DNA of 64,000 nucleotides. It comes from Marivivens sp. GTDB taxonomy: Bacteria; Pseudomonadota; Alphaproteobacteria; Rhodobacterales; Rhodobacteraceae. Below, piece by piece: positions 24,674 through 34,050 of this stretch. Each line of letters begins with the position of its first letter. The first letter of the stretch is position 1. Below the pieces are notes generated by a model that saw only the letters and a program-made list of their open reading frames with translations, was not told where the DNA came from and did not search any database. The stretch spans positions 124,001 to 188,000 of the forward strand of contig JAHEBU010000008.1 of the NCBI GenBank assembly GCA_024642115.1. The letters are read 5' to 3'. The position numbers and the translations under genes are program-made.

Positions 24674-26305
24674 TCACAGCCCGAGCGCCTTGAATACTTG
24701 GGGCAGCTCTTCGGGCAGGTCCTCGGCGATCAGGCCGGGGCCGAAGCTGCGGGCGCACTCGACATGGAGCCAGGCCGCTGTCTCCGCTGCCTGCATGGGG
24801 GGATAGCCCCGCGCCAGCAACCCGGTGATGAACCCCGCCAGCACGTCGCCCGATCCCGCCGTTGCCAGCCACGGCGCGGATCGGTCGTAGTTCGCCGAAT
24901 TGATCGAACACCGGCCAGAGGGGTCGGCAATCACCGTGTCTGGCCCTTTGAACAGCACGACGCACCCGGCCCGTTTGGCGGCGTCGCGTGTGGCGTCCAC
25001 CTTGGAATAGGCGGGGCCAGATGTGGCGGAGGCATTCAGTTTTTCGGCGATGTCCGGGAAAAGCCGGCCAAATTCCCCGGCATGGGGCGTGAGGACGCAG
25101 GCGGAGTGAAGGGCCGCGACGAGATCGGGGTTCCGGGACAGGATAGTCAGGGCGTCGGCATCGAGAACCGTGGGTCGATATGACGTGGCCTGCTTCACAC
25201 GGCTTGACCAAAGCCGTTGGCCTGCCCGCGGGGCGTCGGGCGCCGGGGGCGAGCCCGAAACGGCAACGAGTTGGGTGCCAAGGGCGGCTGCCACCAGATC
25301 GGCCCGGTCTAAACCCAGACCGGGGCCAAGACAGAGCGCGTTGATCCGGGCGTCCTTTAAAGCGGTGGTCAGGGCTGAGCCGTCCGGGATCGTCGTCAGC
25401 ATGATCGCGGTGAGTTGGGCCGCACATTCGGCCAACGCGTCTGCCGGGCAGCCAAGTGTCACCAGCCCTGCCCCGACCCGCAGCGCGCCCCTGGCAGAAA
25501 GTCGGGCGGCCCCGGTTTTGCCGGTGGGTCCGGAGAGGATGACGGCGTGGCCATAGTGATACTTGTGGTGCCCCGCCTTTTGCAGACGACGCCTGATCCT
25601 GGTCAGTTCGACGATCGGGGCTTGCGACCGGGCCTGGCGTCCATCAACGCGGTCGGGCGCGGTCAGACCGATATCGACCACTTGGACGATGCCGCATTGG
25701 ACTGGGCCGTCGTTCAGGTATTGACCCGTTTTTGCGGCATGGAACGTGACCGTGAGGTCGGCGGAACAGGCAAAGTCGCCCAAGACCTTGCCGCTGTCGC
25801 TGCACAGGCCGGACGGCACGTCGATGGCGACCAGGCGCCTGTTCCGATGACCTGTTTCGGGATCGAACCGGCCGAGAAAACTGTTCGGATCCAGATCGAC
25901 GGGCCTGGACAGACCAATCCCGAACAAGGCGTCAACGATCAGGTCAGCCGGTTTGCCGGGCTGATCAGTCACGGGGCGCACCTCGCCCATCCCGCACCAG
26001 CGTTCGTAATTCACCCTTGCATCCGGCGGCATCCGCTCTGGGTCCCCATACAGGAACACCTCGACCTCCCACCCCCACTCTTTGAGCAATCGCGCCACGA
26101 CGAACCCGTCGCCGCCGTTGTTTCCCGGCCCGCACAGGACCACGGCGCGGGGGGACGTCGCCGCAAGGTTTGGCCATTCGGCGAACACAGCCTCGACCAC
26201 GCCACGCCCGGCGCGTTCCATCAAGTCGAGTCCCGTGACCTGGCCCGAGGCGATGGCAGCGGCCTCGACGGCGCGCATTTGGGCGGCGGTGAGCAGTTCA
26301 GTCAT
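24674..26305 (-). CDS. nnr: Bifunctional NAD(P)H-hydrate epimerase / ADP-dependent dehydratase
   Basis: 543 residues in two domains. The epimerase (YjeF_N, about 1-215) has VVLCGPGNNGGDGFVVARLL and DALFGIGLSRPVD. The dehydratase (ribokinase-like, about 235-540) has GPTGKTGAARL, LTPHAGEF and the catalytic GSGDVLAGFITGLLARG. It repairs hydrated NADH and NADPH. Start ATG 26305 begins MTELLTAAQMRAVE, the usual N-terminus. It is divergent from glnB, 177 bases away. Confidence 0.95.
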   Translation of the reverse strand: MTELLTAAQMRAVEAAAIASGQVTGLDLMERAGRGVVEAVFAEWPNLAATSPRAVVLCGPGNNGGDGFVVARLLKEWGWEVEVFLYGDPERMPPDARVNYERWCGMGEVRPVTDQPGKPADLIVDALFGIGLSRPVDLDPNSFLGRFDPETGHRNRRLVAIDVPSGLCSDSGKVLGDFACSADLTVTFHAAKTGQYLNDGPVQCGIVQVVDIGLTAPDRVDGRQARSQAPIVELTRIRRRLQKAGHHKYHYGHAVILSGPTGKTGAARLSARGALRVGAGLVTLGCPADALAECAAQLTAIMLTTIPDGSALTTALKDARINALCLGPGLGLDRADLVAAALGTQLVAVSGSPPAPDAPRAGQRLWSSRVKQATSYRPTVLDADALTILSRNPDLVAALHSACVLTPHAGEFGRLFPDIAEKLNASATSGPAYSKVDATRDAAKRAGCVVLFKGPDTVIADPSGRCSINSANYDRSAPWLATAGSGDVLAGFITGLLARGYPPMQAAETAAWLHVECARSFGPGLIAEDLPEELPQVFKALGL

Positions 26306-26391
26306 CAACAAAGCCTCAGATTTTCTCAAAACGCCCGATCCGTGGGCTTGTTGCCTAATATTTAGTCAGTTTCGCAGGATTCCCCTGCCCC

Positions 26392-26821
<430 letters not shown>

Positions 26822-26866
26822 CCCCAGAAGTCCGAAAAACCGTTCAGTCAAAGAGGTATCTATTCG

Positions 26867-28273
26867 ATGAACGCCAAGGAAGTCGTCAAAATGATCAAGG
26901 ACGAGGACGTTGATTACGTCGACGTCCGCTTTACCGACCCGCGCGGTAAACTGCAGCACGTGACCCTTGTGTCCGACCTTGTTGATGAGGACTTCTTTGA
27001 AGAAGGCTTCATGTTCGACGGGTCGTCCATTGCTGGCTGGAAGTCGATCGACCAGTCCGACATGAAACTGATGCCCGATCCGGCCACGGTCTATCTGGAC
27101 CCCTTCTATGCCGAAAAGACCCTGTGCGTGCATTGCAACGTGGTCGAACCCGACACGATGGAGCCCTATGACCGCGATCCGCGCGGCACCGCCCTCAAGG
27201 CCGAGGCCTACCTCAAGTCCTCGGGCATCGGCGACGCCGCCTACATGGGACCCGAGGCCGAATTCTTTGTGTTCGACGACGTCCGCTATCAGGTTTCGAT
27301 GAACAAGGTGTCGTTCCAGGTCGACGCGCTGGATGGCGCATGGAACACCGATACCGAGTACGAGATGGGCAACACCGGCCACCGTCCCGGCATCAAGGGC
27401 GGCTATTTTCCGGTCAACCCGATTGACGATGCGCAGGACATGCGTGGCGAGATGCTGTCCACCATGAAGCGCATGGGCATGAAGGTGGACAAACACCACC
27501 ACGAAGTGGCCAGCTGCCAGCACGAACTGGGTCTGATCTTCGGGACGCTGACCAAGCAGGCCGACGAGATCCAGAAATACAAATACGTCATCCACAACGT
27601 GGCCCAGGCCTATGGCAAGACCGTCACGTTCATGCCCAAGCCCATCAAGGGCGACAACGGCACGGGCATGCACGTCAACATGTCCGTCTGGAAGGATGGC
27701 AAGCCGCTGTTCGCCGGAGACAAGTATGCCGATCTGTCCCAGGAGGCCCTGTGGTACATCGGCGGCATCCTGAAACACGCCAAATCGCTCAATGCCATCA
27801 CCAACCCCGGCACCAACAGCTACAAGCGCCTGATCCCCGGGTTCGAGGCCCCCGTCCTGCGGGCGTATTCGGCCCGCAACCGGTCGGGCTGCATCCGTAT
27901 TCCGTGGGCCGAGTCGCCCAAGGCCAAGCGCGTCGAAGCGCGTTTCCCCGATCCGTCGGCCAACCCCTATCTGGCCTTTGCCGCCCTGCTGATGGCCGGT
28001 CTGGACGGGATCAAGAACAAGATCGACCCCGGCCCGTCGTCCGACAAGGACCTGTATGATCTGCCGCCCGAAGAACTGGCACAGATCCCCACCGTCTGCG
28101 GCAGCTTGCGCGAGGCGCTGGAAGAGTTGGAGAAGGATCACGAGTATCTGCTTCAGGGCGACGTGTTCACCCGCAGCCAGCTTGAGGGGTACATGGCGCT
28201 GAAGTGGGAAGAGGTGTACGCTTACGAGCACACTCCTCACCCGATCGAGTACCAGATGTACTACAGCTGCTAA
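26867..28273 (+). CDS. glnA: Glutamine synthetase, type I
   Basis: 468 residues. The conserved blocks FMFDGSSIAGWKSI, GPEAEFFVFD, the ATP site KPIKGDNGTGMHVNMS and NSYKRLIPGFEAPV are present. The adenylylation tyrosine lies in KDLYDLPPEE, so activity is probably controlled by GlnE. It forms the ammonium assimilation operon with glnB. The TAA stop is the loop of a perfect seven-base hairpin (28264-28280), followed by a terminator. Confidence 0.98.
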   Translation: MNAKEVVKMIKDEDVDYVDVRFTDPRGKLQHVTLVSDLVDEDFFEEGFMFDGSSIAGWKSIDQSDMKLMPDPATVYLDPFYAEKTLCVHCNVVEPDTMEPYDRDPRGTALKAEAYLKSSGIGDAAYMGPEAEFFVFDDVRYQVSMNKVSFQVDALDGAWNTDTEYEMGNTGHRPGIKGGYFPVNPIDDAQDMRGEMLSTMKRMGMKVDKHHHEVASCQHELGLIFGTLTKQADEIQKYKYVIHNVAQAYGKTVTFMPKPIKGDNGTGMHVNMSVWKDGKPLFAGDKYADLSQEALWYIGGILKHAKSLNAITNPGTNSYKRLIPGFEAPVLRAYSARNRSGCIRIPWAESPKAKRVEARFPDPSANPYLAFAALLMAGLDGIKNKIDPGPSSDKDLYDLPPEELAQIPTVCGSLREALEELEKDHEYLLQGDVFTRSQLEGYMALKWEEVYAYEHTPHPIEYQMYYSC

Positions 28274-28293
28274 GCAGCTGAACCGATTACGGA

Positions 28294-28322
28294 AAAGGGC
28301 GTCCTTACGGGGCGCCCTTTTG
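28294..28322 (+). terminator. Terminator of glnB-glnA
   Basis: AAAGGGCG (28294-28301) pairs with CGCCCTTT (28313-28320), followed by T and GCG. It lies 20 bases after the glnA stop. Confidence 0.8.
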
Positions 28323-28447
28323 CGTTTGATCGGCCTGTCCTGCCCCTGCATTGCCGTTACCTTTTCCTGCAATGGCCCCTCTGTCGCCCGACCGCTGACA
28401 CAATCCCGCGTAACCTTTGGTCAGGAAACAATGCAGCGTGTGAGACC

Positions 28448-28648
28448 ATGATTAGTGAACAGTTCAAGACGATCCTCTTTCCGCAGTCCAAGGCCGCGCC
28501 GCCAACCTCGTATCAGGATGCGCTTCGGCGTCGGGTCGACCGCGACCGGATGCGATTGGCCTCTGACATAGGTTCGCTGGCCGATCTGGCGAAACAGCCG
28601 GGCCTGATCGACAGGTTGCAGGCGATCCTGAACCCGGCCTCTGCCTGA
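28448..28648 (+). CDS. Unknown small protein
   Basis: 66 residues (MISEQFKTILFPQSKAAPP...), predicted mostly helical and soluble, with RRRVDRDRMRLASDIGSLADLAKQPGLIDRLQAIL. Its TGA overlaps the ATG of the next frame (TGATG), a sign of translational coupling and that both are real genes. The ribosome site (GTGAGA) is weak. No family recognised. Confidence 0.5.
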   Translation: MISEQFKTILFPQSKAAPPTSYQDALRRRVDRDRMRLASDIGSLADLAKQPGLIDRLQAILNPASA

Positions 28649-29052
28649 TGGGCGGTTTGCATCCGCTGGATTCGCGCAATGGGTCGCCCAGCCCCTCGCC
28701 GTTGCGGACAAATCGACGCGTCACGGAAATCGCGCGGGCAGGCTCGGCCCCACTGGTAACTGACACAGCCGCCGAGGCACGGGCGCGCCGCATCGCCGCC
28801 CACAAGGCGCAAGAGCAGGTCTATTCCCAGGCATCGCCCATCGCGCGGATCTTTCCGCCGACCGCGCTCTGGCTTCAGTTTCGCGCCGAACTTGCCCGGC
28901 AAAAGGGCGAAGGCAAGACTCCGCTTCAGCAATGGCTGATCTTTGGCGCGGCGGTGGTTGTGTATATTGCGCTCTATGGCCTCTCGATCCCGTCGGGCGG
29001 GGTCGTCTCGATGACGTCGGCCTCTGGCATGATGGTGGCCACTCAGCCCTGA
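28648..29052 (+). CDS. Unknown protein with one C-terminal membrane segment
   Basis: 134 residues: an alanine- and arginine-rich N-terminal half, the stretch SPIARIFPPTALWLQFRAELARQKGEGKT (in two parts), and one hydrophobic segment LIFGAAVVVYIALYGLSIP near residues 103-121. It is coupled to the preceding small gene by TGATG. It overlaps the convergent DUF3445 gene by 10 bases at the stops. Function unknown. Confidence 0.5.
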   Translation: MGGLHPLDSRNGSPSPSPLRTNRRVTEIARAGSAPLVTDTAAEARARRIAAHKAQEQVYSQASPIARIFPPTALWLQFRAELARQKGEGKTPLQQWLIFGAAVVVYIALYGLSIPSGGVVSMTSASGMMVATQP

Positions 29053-29726
29053 CGCAGCACCACGGTCGTGTGGATCGAAAACACCACGGCGTTGGTCCGT
29101 GGCAGGCGCAGGACGCATTGCCGTTCGCTGCGTTCATACGGGCTGTCCGGGCGGCCCACGGGGCGCGGGGCGGTTTCCGTGTGCGGCTGGAACAGGTCGG
29201 GTCGGTCATACCGCAGCAGGTTTGCCCGCATCATCGGCCGCCCTACCTGCACGCCGTCGAACATCCGCTGGACCCGCAGCGCGATCTGATCGTCATACGG
29301 GGCGACGGGCGCATGGATACCCGTCAGCGGCCTGCCCAGCTTTTCCGCCAATGTCCAGGCCGCTGGAAAACAGAGCAACGCGGCCGTCATCCGGTGCTCA
29401 TCCCCTTGTTTTTGCAGGATGCACAGGTCCTCTTGCACCAGACTGCTCAGCGTCAGCCACGGGTCGCTGCGGTCACCGTCAACGCCCAGTTCGGCCAAAA
29501 CCACGTCACACAGTTCATCGACGGACTCGCGTGCCTCGGGCAGGATCGCCGTCACCTTGTCCCGGCTCCAGCCGATCAGCCGCGCCTTTTCGGCCAGTTG
29601 GGCGGCATAGGCGTCGTCCCGTCGCAGCCAGCCGCCCGTCACGGGGCGCATCGACGGCAATCGGGCCAACGCCAAAGCACGCTGATCGTCGGGAATGGCG
29701 GACTGGAGGATTGGGGCGGGCTGCAT
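29043..29726 (-). CDS. Heme-dependent oxidative N-demethylase-like protein (DUF3445)
   Basis: 227 residues. Family marks are MRPVTGGWLRRDDAYAAQL, LTLSSLVQEDLCILQKQGDEHRMTAALLCFPAAWTLAEKLGRPL, IHAPVAPYDD, then NLLRYDRPDLF and the C-terminal YERSERQCVLRLPRTNAVVFSIHT, which includes an ERQ..RLP element. Members of this family include the alpha subunit of dimethylamine monooxygenase of methylated-amine-using roseobacters. Subunit partners are absent here, so the substrate is open. Start ATG 29726; divergent from dddP with 109 bases between. Confidence 0.8.
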   Translation of the reverse strand: MQPAPILQSAIPDDQRALALARLPSMRPVTGGWLRRDDAYAAQLAEKARLIGWSRDKVTAILPEARESVDELCDVVLAELGVDGDRSDPWLTLSSLVQEDLCILQKQGDEHRMTAALLCFPAAWTLAEKLGRPLTGIHAPVAPYDDQIALRVQRMFDGVQVGRPMMRANLLRYDRPDLFQPHTETAPRPVGRPDSPYERSERQCVLRLPRTNAVVFSIHTTVVLRQG

Positions 29727-29835
29727 GCCCCTGTCTTGCCCCGGCACAGACGGAGAATCCACACCTGAAAATGTCGATTTCAGGCCGGACTTGTCCCGGC
29801 GCCCGGCGCAGCATCGCCCAAACCGGAGGGCCGAG

Positions 29836-31179
29836 ATGAACACCCATTACCGCGACACCCGCAAGATTGACCCGACGCGGGGGCCAACCCTGCTGGACGG
29901 CAGTCCCAACGACAATGACCGGGTCGAAATCGGGCCGACCCAGCTTGCCTTTGCTGAATGGGCGGCGCTGGGGCTGACCCCGCCCAACTTGGATGCGATG
30001 CGGGCGTTTCGGCACAAACGTCTGGTCGAGGGGGTGATCGCCCGCGATTACGGCGGCATCCTGACGTTCGACCCGCTCAACATCCGCTACGCCACCGACA
30101 GCACCAACATGCAGCTTTGGAACACGCACAACGCGTTCCGCGCCTGCCTGGTCTGCGCGGACGGCTACATGGTCGTCTGGGACTACAAGAACGCGATGTT
30201 CCTGAGCACCTTCAACGGCTTGGTGGCCGAACAACGGTCCGGTGCCGACTTCTTCTACTTTGACCGGGGGGACAAGATCGCGCCTGCCGCCGACCTGTTC
30301 AGCGCCGAGGTCCGCGACCTGATCCGTGACCACGGCGGGGCCAACATGCGCCTTGGCGTGGACAAGGTGATGATCCACGGCCTGCGCGCCCTCGAAGCGC
30401 ACGGGTTCGACGTCATCCCCGGCGAAGAGCTCACCGAAAAGGTGCGCAGCATCAAGGGGCCGGACGAAATCCTTGCGATGCGCTGTGCCTCTGCCGCCTG
30501 CGAGGCGTCGATTCGCGTGATGGAGGATGCCGCCCGCTCGGGCGTTCCGCAGGGCAACATGTCCGAGGATGACATCTGGGCGGTCCTGCATGCCGAAAAC
30601 ATCCGGCGCGGGGGCGAATGGATCGAAACGCGGCTGCTCGCCTCGGGGCTGCGCACCAATCCGTGGTTTCAGGAATGCGGACCCCGGATCGTGCAGACCA
30701 ATGAAATCGTGGCCTTTGACACTGACCTGATCGGCCCCTACGGCATCTGCGTGGACATGTCCCGCACATGGTGGATCGGCGACCAGAAACCGCGCCCCGA
30801 CATGATCGAGGCGATGAAAATCGGTGTCGAACACATCGAGCACAACATGCAAATGCTCAAACCCGGTGTGGCTATCAACGACCTCAGCCGGAACTGTTAC
30901 ATCATGCCGCCGATCTATCAGAAACAGAAATACAGTTGCATGATGCACGGCGTGGGCCTGTGCGATGAATGGCCCCTGGTGGGCTATCCCGATGGCTATG
31001 TGCCCGGCGCGTTCGACTATGAATTGCAACCTGGCATGTGCCTGTGTGTCGAGGCGCTGGTCAGCCCCGAGGGCGGCGATTTCTCGATCAAGCTCGAAGA
31101 TCAGGTGGTCATCACCGAAACCGGGTTCGAGAATCTGACAAGATATCCCTTTGATCCGCGTCTTCTGGGAACGGCCTGA
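29836..31179 (+). CDS. dddP: Dimethylsulfoniopropionate lyase DddP
   Basis: 447 residues, M24 metallopeptidase-like fold used for DMSP cleavage to dimethyl sulfide and acrylate. The start MNTHYRDTRKIDPTRG and IRYATDSTNMQLWNTHN are typical of roseobacter DddP. All metal ligands described for DddP are at the same numbers: Asp295, Asp297, Asp307, His371, Glu406, Glu421, together with catalytic Asp377 (HGVGLCD). ATG 29836 has GGAGG 6 bases upstream. It stands alone without regulator or acrylate genes. Confidence 0.96.
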   Translation: MNTHYRDTRKIDPTRGPTLLDGSPNDNDRVEIGPTQLAFAEWAALGLTPPNLDAMRAFRHKRLVEGVIARDYGGILTFDPLNIRYATDSTNMQLWNTHNAFRACLVCADGYMVVWDYKNAMFLSTFNGLVAEQRSGADFFYFDRGDKIAPAADLFSAEVRDLIRDHGGANMRLGVDKVMIHGLRALEAHGFDVIPGEELTEKVRSIKGPDEILAMRCASAACEASIRVMEDAARSGVPQGNMSEDDIWAVLHAENIRRGGEWIETRLLASGLRTNPWFQECGPRIVQTNEIVAFDTDLIGPYGICVDMSRTWWIGDQKPRPDMIEAMKIGVEHIEHNMQMLKPGVAINDLSRNCYIMPPIYQKQKYSCMMHGVGLCDEWPLVGYPDGYVPGAFDYELQPGMCLCVEALVSPEGGDFSIKLEDQVVITETGFENLTRYPFDPRLLGTA

Positions 31180-31294
31180 CCGCTACTCCGAGCCAGAACA
31201 AAGCGCCGCCGGAGGCTAACACGCTCTGGCCGGAGCCGGGATAGACGGACTTGGCGGAGCCGATCAGAAAGACCGATCCATCAAAAACAAAGAA

Positions 31295-31320
31295 GGGCCG
31301 CATCAGCGGCCCCTCTCTTT
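31295..31320. terminator. Bidirectional terminator between dddP and bioY
   Basis: GGGCCGC-ATCA-GCGGCCC (31295-31312) is a perfect seven-base stem. On the plus strand it is followed by CTCTCTTTT; on the minus strand by TTCTTTGTTTTT. It ends both convergent genes. Confidence 0.8.
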
Positions 31321-31338
31321 TGGATCACACGAGAAAAA

Positions 31339-31980
31339 TCAGGCGCGGGCGTTGCCGATCAGCTTCCACAGGCCCGGCATCAGCAGCGCGGCCAGCGCCA
31401 GCTTGATCGCGTCGCCAATCAGGTAAGGTGTCACACCCCAGACCATGGTCTGCTGCCAGACACTGCTGAACTTGCTGGCATCGAACAGGCCCGCGTCAAT
31501 CAGGTGATAGAGCCAGGCTGCCCCCGGCAGGTAGATGATCGCGTTGCCGATCAGCATGGCCACCGCCATCCAGATCACCGACCGGTCCCAGCCCAGCCGC
31601 GCGAAATAGCCCAGTACCGCGACCGCCAGCACATAGCCCACCAGATACCCGCCCGTGCCGCCCATCATGTAGGCAAGGCCATTCTTGTCGGCCGACGATC
31701 CGGCGAACACGTCAAAACCCAGCGCGCCGATCAGCATGTAACCCAGAATCGTGGCCAACCCCAGCCGCGGCCCATAGGCCGCACCCACTGTCAGGACGGC
31801 AAAGGTTCCCAGCGTCACCGGCACCGGCGACGGCCACAGCGGCACCTTGATCTTGGCCGCCACGGCCAGCAGCGCGATGCCTGCGATCACCAGCACGATC
31901 TGCTTGATCAGTCGGGCGGTTCCCGTGGTCTGGCCGAACGCCTCGACCAGCACTTTGTCGTTGTTCATTGCGAGGGCCAT
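31339..31980 (-). CDS. bioY: Biotin transporter BioY
   Basis: 213 residues, six hydrophobic segments. BioY marks are AKIKVPLWPSPVPVTLGTFAVLTVGAAYG and MGGTGGYLVGYVLA, and the C-terminal LIGDAIKLALAALLMPGLWKL. It is the substrate-binding membrane unit of an ECF biotin transporter; BioMN are not adjacent. Start ATG 31980 (GGTGG 3 bases upstream) or ATG 31968. Confidence 0.93.
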   Translation of the reverse strand: MALAMNNDKVLVEAFGQTTGTARLIKQIVLVIAGIALLAVAAKIKVPLWPSPVPVTLGTFAVLTVGAAYGPRLGLATILGYMLIGALGFDVFAGSSADKNGLAYMMGGTGGYLVGYVLAVAVLGYFARLGWDRSVIWMAVAMLIGNAIIYLPGAAWLYHLIDAGLFDASKFSSVWQQTMVWGVTPYLIGDAIKLALAALLMPGLWKLIGNARA

Positions 31981-32053
31981 TATCCACCGCTCCCCTGTTC
32001 GTGTTTCCGTTCCCTTTGTTTGCCCCACGCCGCATTGCGGCGCAAGGCCGGCG

Positions 32054-32497
32054 TTACATCTGTGCGTAGGTCGATACGGCCGTGTAGTCCTTGCGCGGCC
32101 CCTTGACCGCCCAGGTGGCGATCCAGTTCGGCCATCGGGTAAAGTCATAACGCACGCGGTACAGGTCTGCCCCGCAGGGATGATCGGTCCCCTCCACATG
32201 GCCCGCAGGTTCAAAGCTGTGGAACGGGCGGCCGTCGGAAAAGAACACCTCGACCGCGCCTGCCACAAAGTGCCAGCGATACGCGCGGGACGCTTCCATC
32301 GGTGGGCCATCGCCATAACGCAGTTCGCCCGCTTCGGCATAATCAAGCATACCGTCGGTGGCGCGGCTCAGGACGGCGTCGCCCTCCAGATCGCCGGTCT
32401 GGCGCAGCCGGTGATCGGTGATCTCGCGCCGCAGGCGCCAGCGCCCCAGAAAATCGTCAGGCCCCAACAGGTTGCCCAATGTGGTGGTGGTCTGCAT
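32054..32497 (-). CDS. DUF6314 family protein
   Basis: 147 residues. The pattern FLGRWRLRREITDHR, then EASRAYRWHFVAGAVEVFFSDGRPFHSF and HPCGADLYRVRYDF fits the DUF6314 family, small lipocalin-like barrels of unknown role in proteobacteria. It lies upstream of bioY on the same strand with 73 bases between. It is divergent from purB. Confidence 0.72.
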   Translation of the reverse strand: MQTTTTLGNLLGPDDFLGRWRLRREITDHRLRQTGDLEGDAVLSRATDGMLDYAEAGELRYGDGPPMEASRAYRWHFVAGAVEVFFSDGRPFHSFEPAGHVEGTDHPCGADLYRVRYDFTRWPNWIATWAVKGPRKDYTAVSTYAQM

Positions 32498-32643
32498 GTC
32501 CCGCTCCCCTGCGATTCGCGCGTTTGGCCCACTCCTAACACAGCCGCCCCCGACTTACCCCGACATACCCCAATCTCTTGCCCCCGATGCCTTGGCCCCG
32601 TATGACCCCGCTGTCCCTGCCCCCTTGCACAAAGGCGTTGCCG

Positions 32644-33948
32644 ATGATCCCCCGCTATTCCCGCCCCGACATGGTCGCCCTCTGGTCGCCCGAGACCAAG
32701 TTCCGGATCTGGTACGAGATCGAGGCCCACGCCTGCGACGCTCAGGCCGCCATTGGCGTTATCCCCAAAGCCAGCGCCGAGGCTGTTTGGAAAGCCCGCG
32801 ATGTTCAGTTCGACGTGGCCCGCATCGACGAAATCGAGGCCGTCACCAAACATGACGTCATCGCCTTTCTGACCCATCTGGCCGAACATATCGGCAGCAC
32901 CGAGGCCCGCTTTGTCCACCAGGGCATGACATCGTCCGACGTGCTGGACACAACCTTTAACGTGCAACTGGTCCGCGCCACCGATCTGTTACTGGCCGGT
33001 CTGGACCGGGTTCTGGCCGCCCTGAAAACCCGGGCCTTTGAACATAAGGACACCATTCGGATTGGCCGCAGTCACGGCATCCATGCCGAGCCGACCACAA
33101 TGGGTCTGACCTTTGCCCGGTTTTATGCCGAAATGGCCCGCAACCGCGCCCGGCTGGTCAGCGCCCGTGCCGAAATCGCCACAGGGGCCATCAGCGGTGC
33201 GGTCGGCACTTTCGCCAACATCGACCCATCCGTCGAAGAGCATGTGTGCAAGATGCTGGGCCTGACCCCCGAACCGATCAGCACCCAAGTCATCCCCCGT
33301 GACCGTCACGCGATGTTCTTTGCGACCCTTGGCGTCATCGCCAGCAGCATCGAAAACGTCGCCATCGAAATCCGCCACATGCAGCGGACCGAAGTGCTGG
33401 AGGCCGAAGAGTTCTTTTCCCCCGGCCAAAAGGGGTCGTCGGCCATGCCGCACAAACGCAATCCGGTTCTGACCGAGAACCTGACCGGTCTTGCCCGCCT
33501 TGTGCGGATGTCCGTGGTGCCCGCGATGGAGAACGTGGCGCTGTGGCATGAACGCGACATTTCCCATTCGTCGGTTGAGCGGGCCATCGGGCCGGACACC
33601 ACCATCACTCTCGACTTTGCCCTGCACCGGCTGGCCGGGGTCATCGAAAAGCTTGTGATCTACCCCGACAACATGCTGGCCAACATGAACAAGTTCCGCG
33701 GCCTTGTGATGTCGCAGCGGGTGCTTCTGGCGCTGACTCAGGCCGGCGTCAGCCGCGAGGACAGCTATAAACTGGTCCAGCGCAACGCGATGAAGGTTTG
33801 GGAACAGGGGGCCGATTTCAAGACCGAGCTTTTGGCCGACCCGGAGGTGACCGCAGCCCTGTCGCCGGCCGAGATCGAGGAAAAGTTCGATCTGGGATAT
33901 CATACCAAACACGTCGACACGATCTTTGCCCGAGTCTTTGGCGATTGA
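32644..33948 (+). CDS. purB: Adenylosuccinate lyase
   Basis: 434 residues. The superfamily signature GSSAMPHKRNPVLTENLTGLAR is present, with the catalytic serine loop; SHGIHAEPTTMGL carries the general acid histidine, and HQGMTSSDVLDT the substrate-binding part. It acts in two steps of purine synthesis. ATG 32644 begins MIPRYSRPDMVALWS, the normal N-terminus. Confidence 0.97.
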   Translation: MIPRYSRPDMVALWSPETKFRIWYEIEAHACDAQAAIGVIPKASAEAVWKARDVQFDVARIDEIEAVTKHDVIAFLTHLAEHIGSTEARFVHQGMTSSDVLDTTFNVQLVRATDLLLAGLDRVLAALKTRAFEHKDTIRIGRSHGIHAEPTTMGLTFARFYAEMARNRARLVSARAEIATGAISGAVGTFANIDPSVEEHVCKMLGLTPEPISTQVIPRDRHAMFFATLGVIASSIENVAIEIRHMQRTEVLEAEEFFSPGQKGSSAMPHKRNPVLTENLTGLARLVRMSVVPAMENVALWHERDISHSSVERAIGPDTTITLDFALHRLAGVIEKLVIYPDNMLANMNKFRGLVMSQRVLLALTQAGVSREDSYKLVQRNAMKVWEQGADFKTELLADPEVTAALSPAEIEEKFDLGYHTKHVDTIFARVFGD

Positions 33949-34050
33949 TATGACCCATGATCCCGGCACCACGGCTGCCGGTTCGGGCTCCACCAACCAG
34001 CGTGTCCCCACCCCCCGGTGGGACACGATTTGTTGGCAGCGTCAGCTCTG

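Noticed and set aside
29515-31029. Open frame of 504 codons opposite dddP
   Set aside because: Antisense shadow of a gene whose active-site residues all match DddP.
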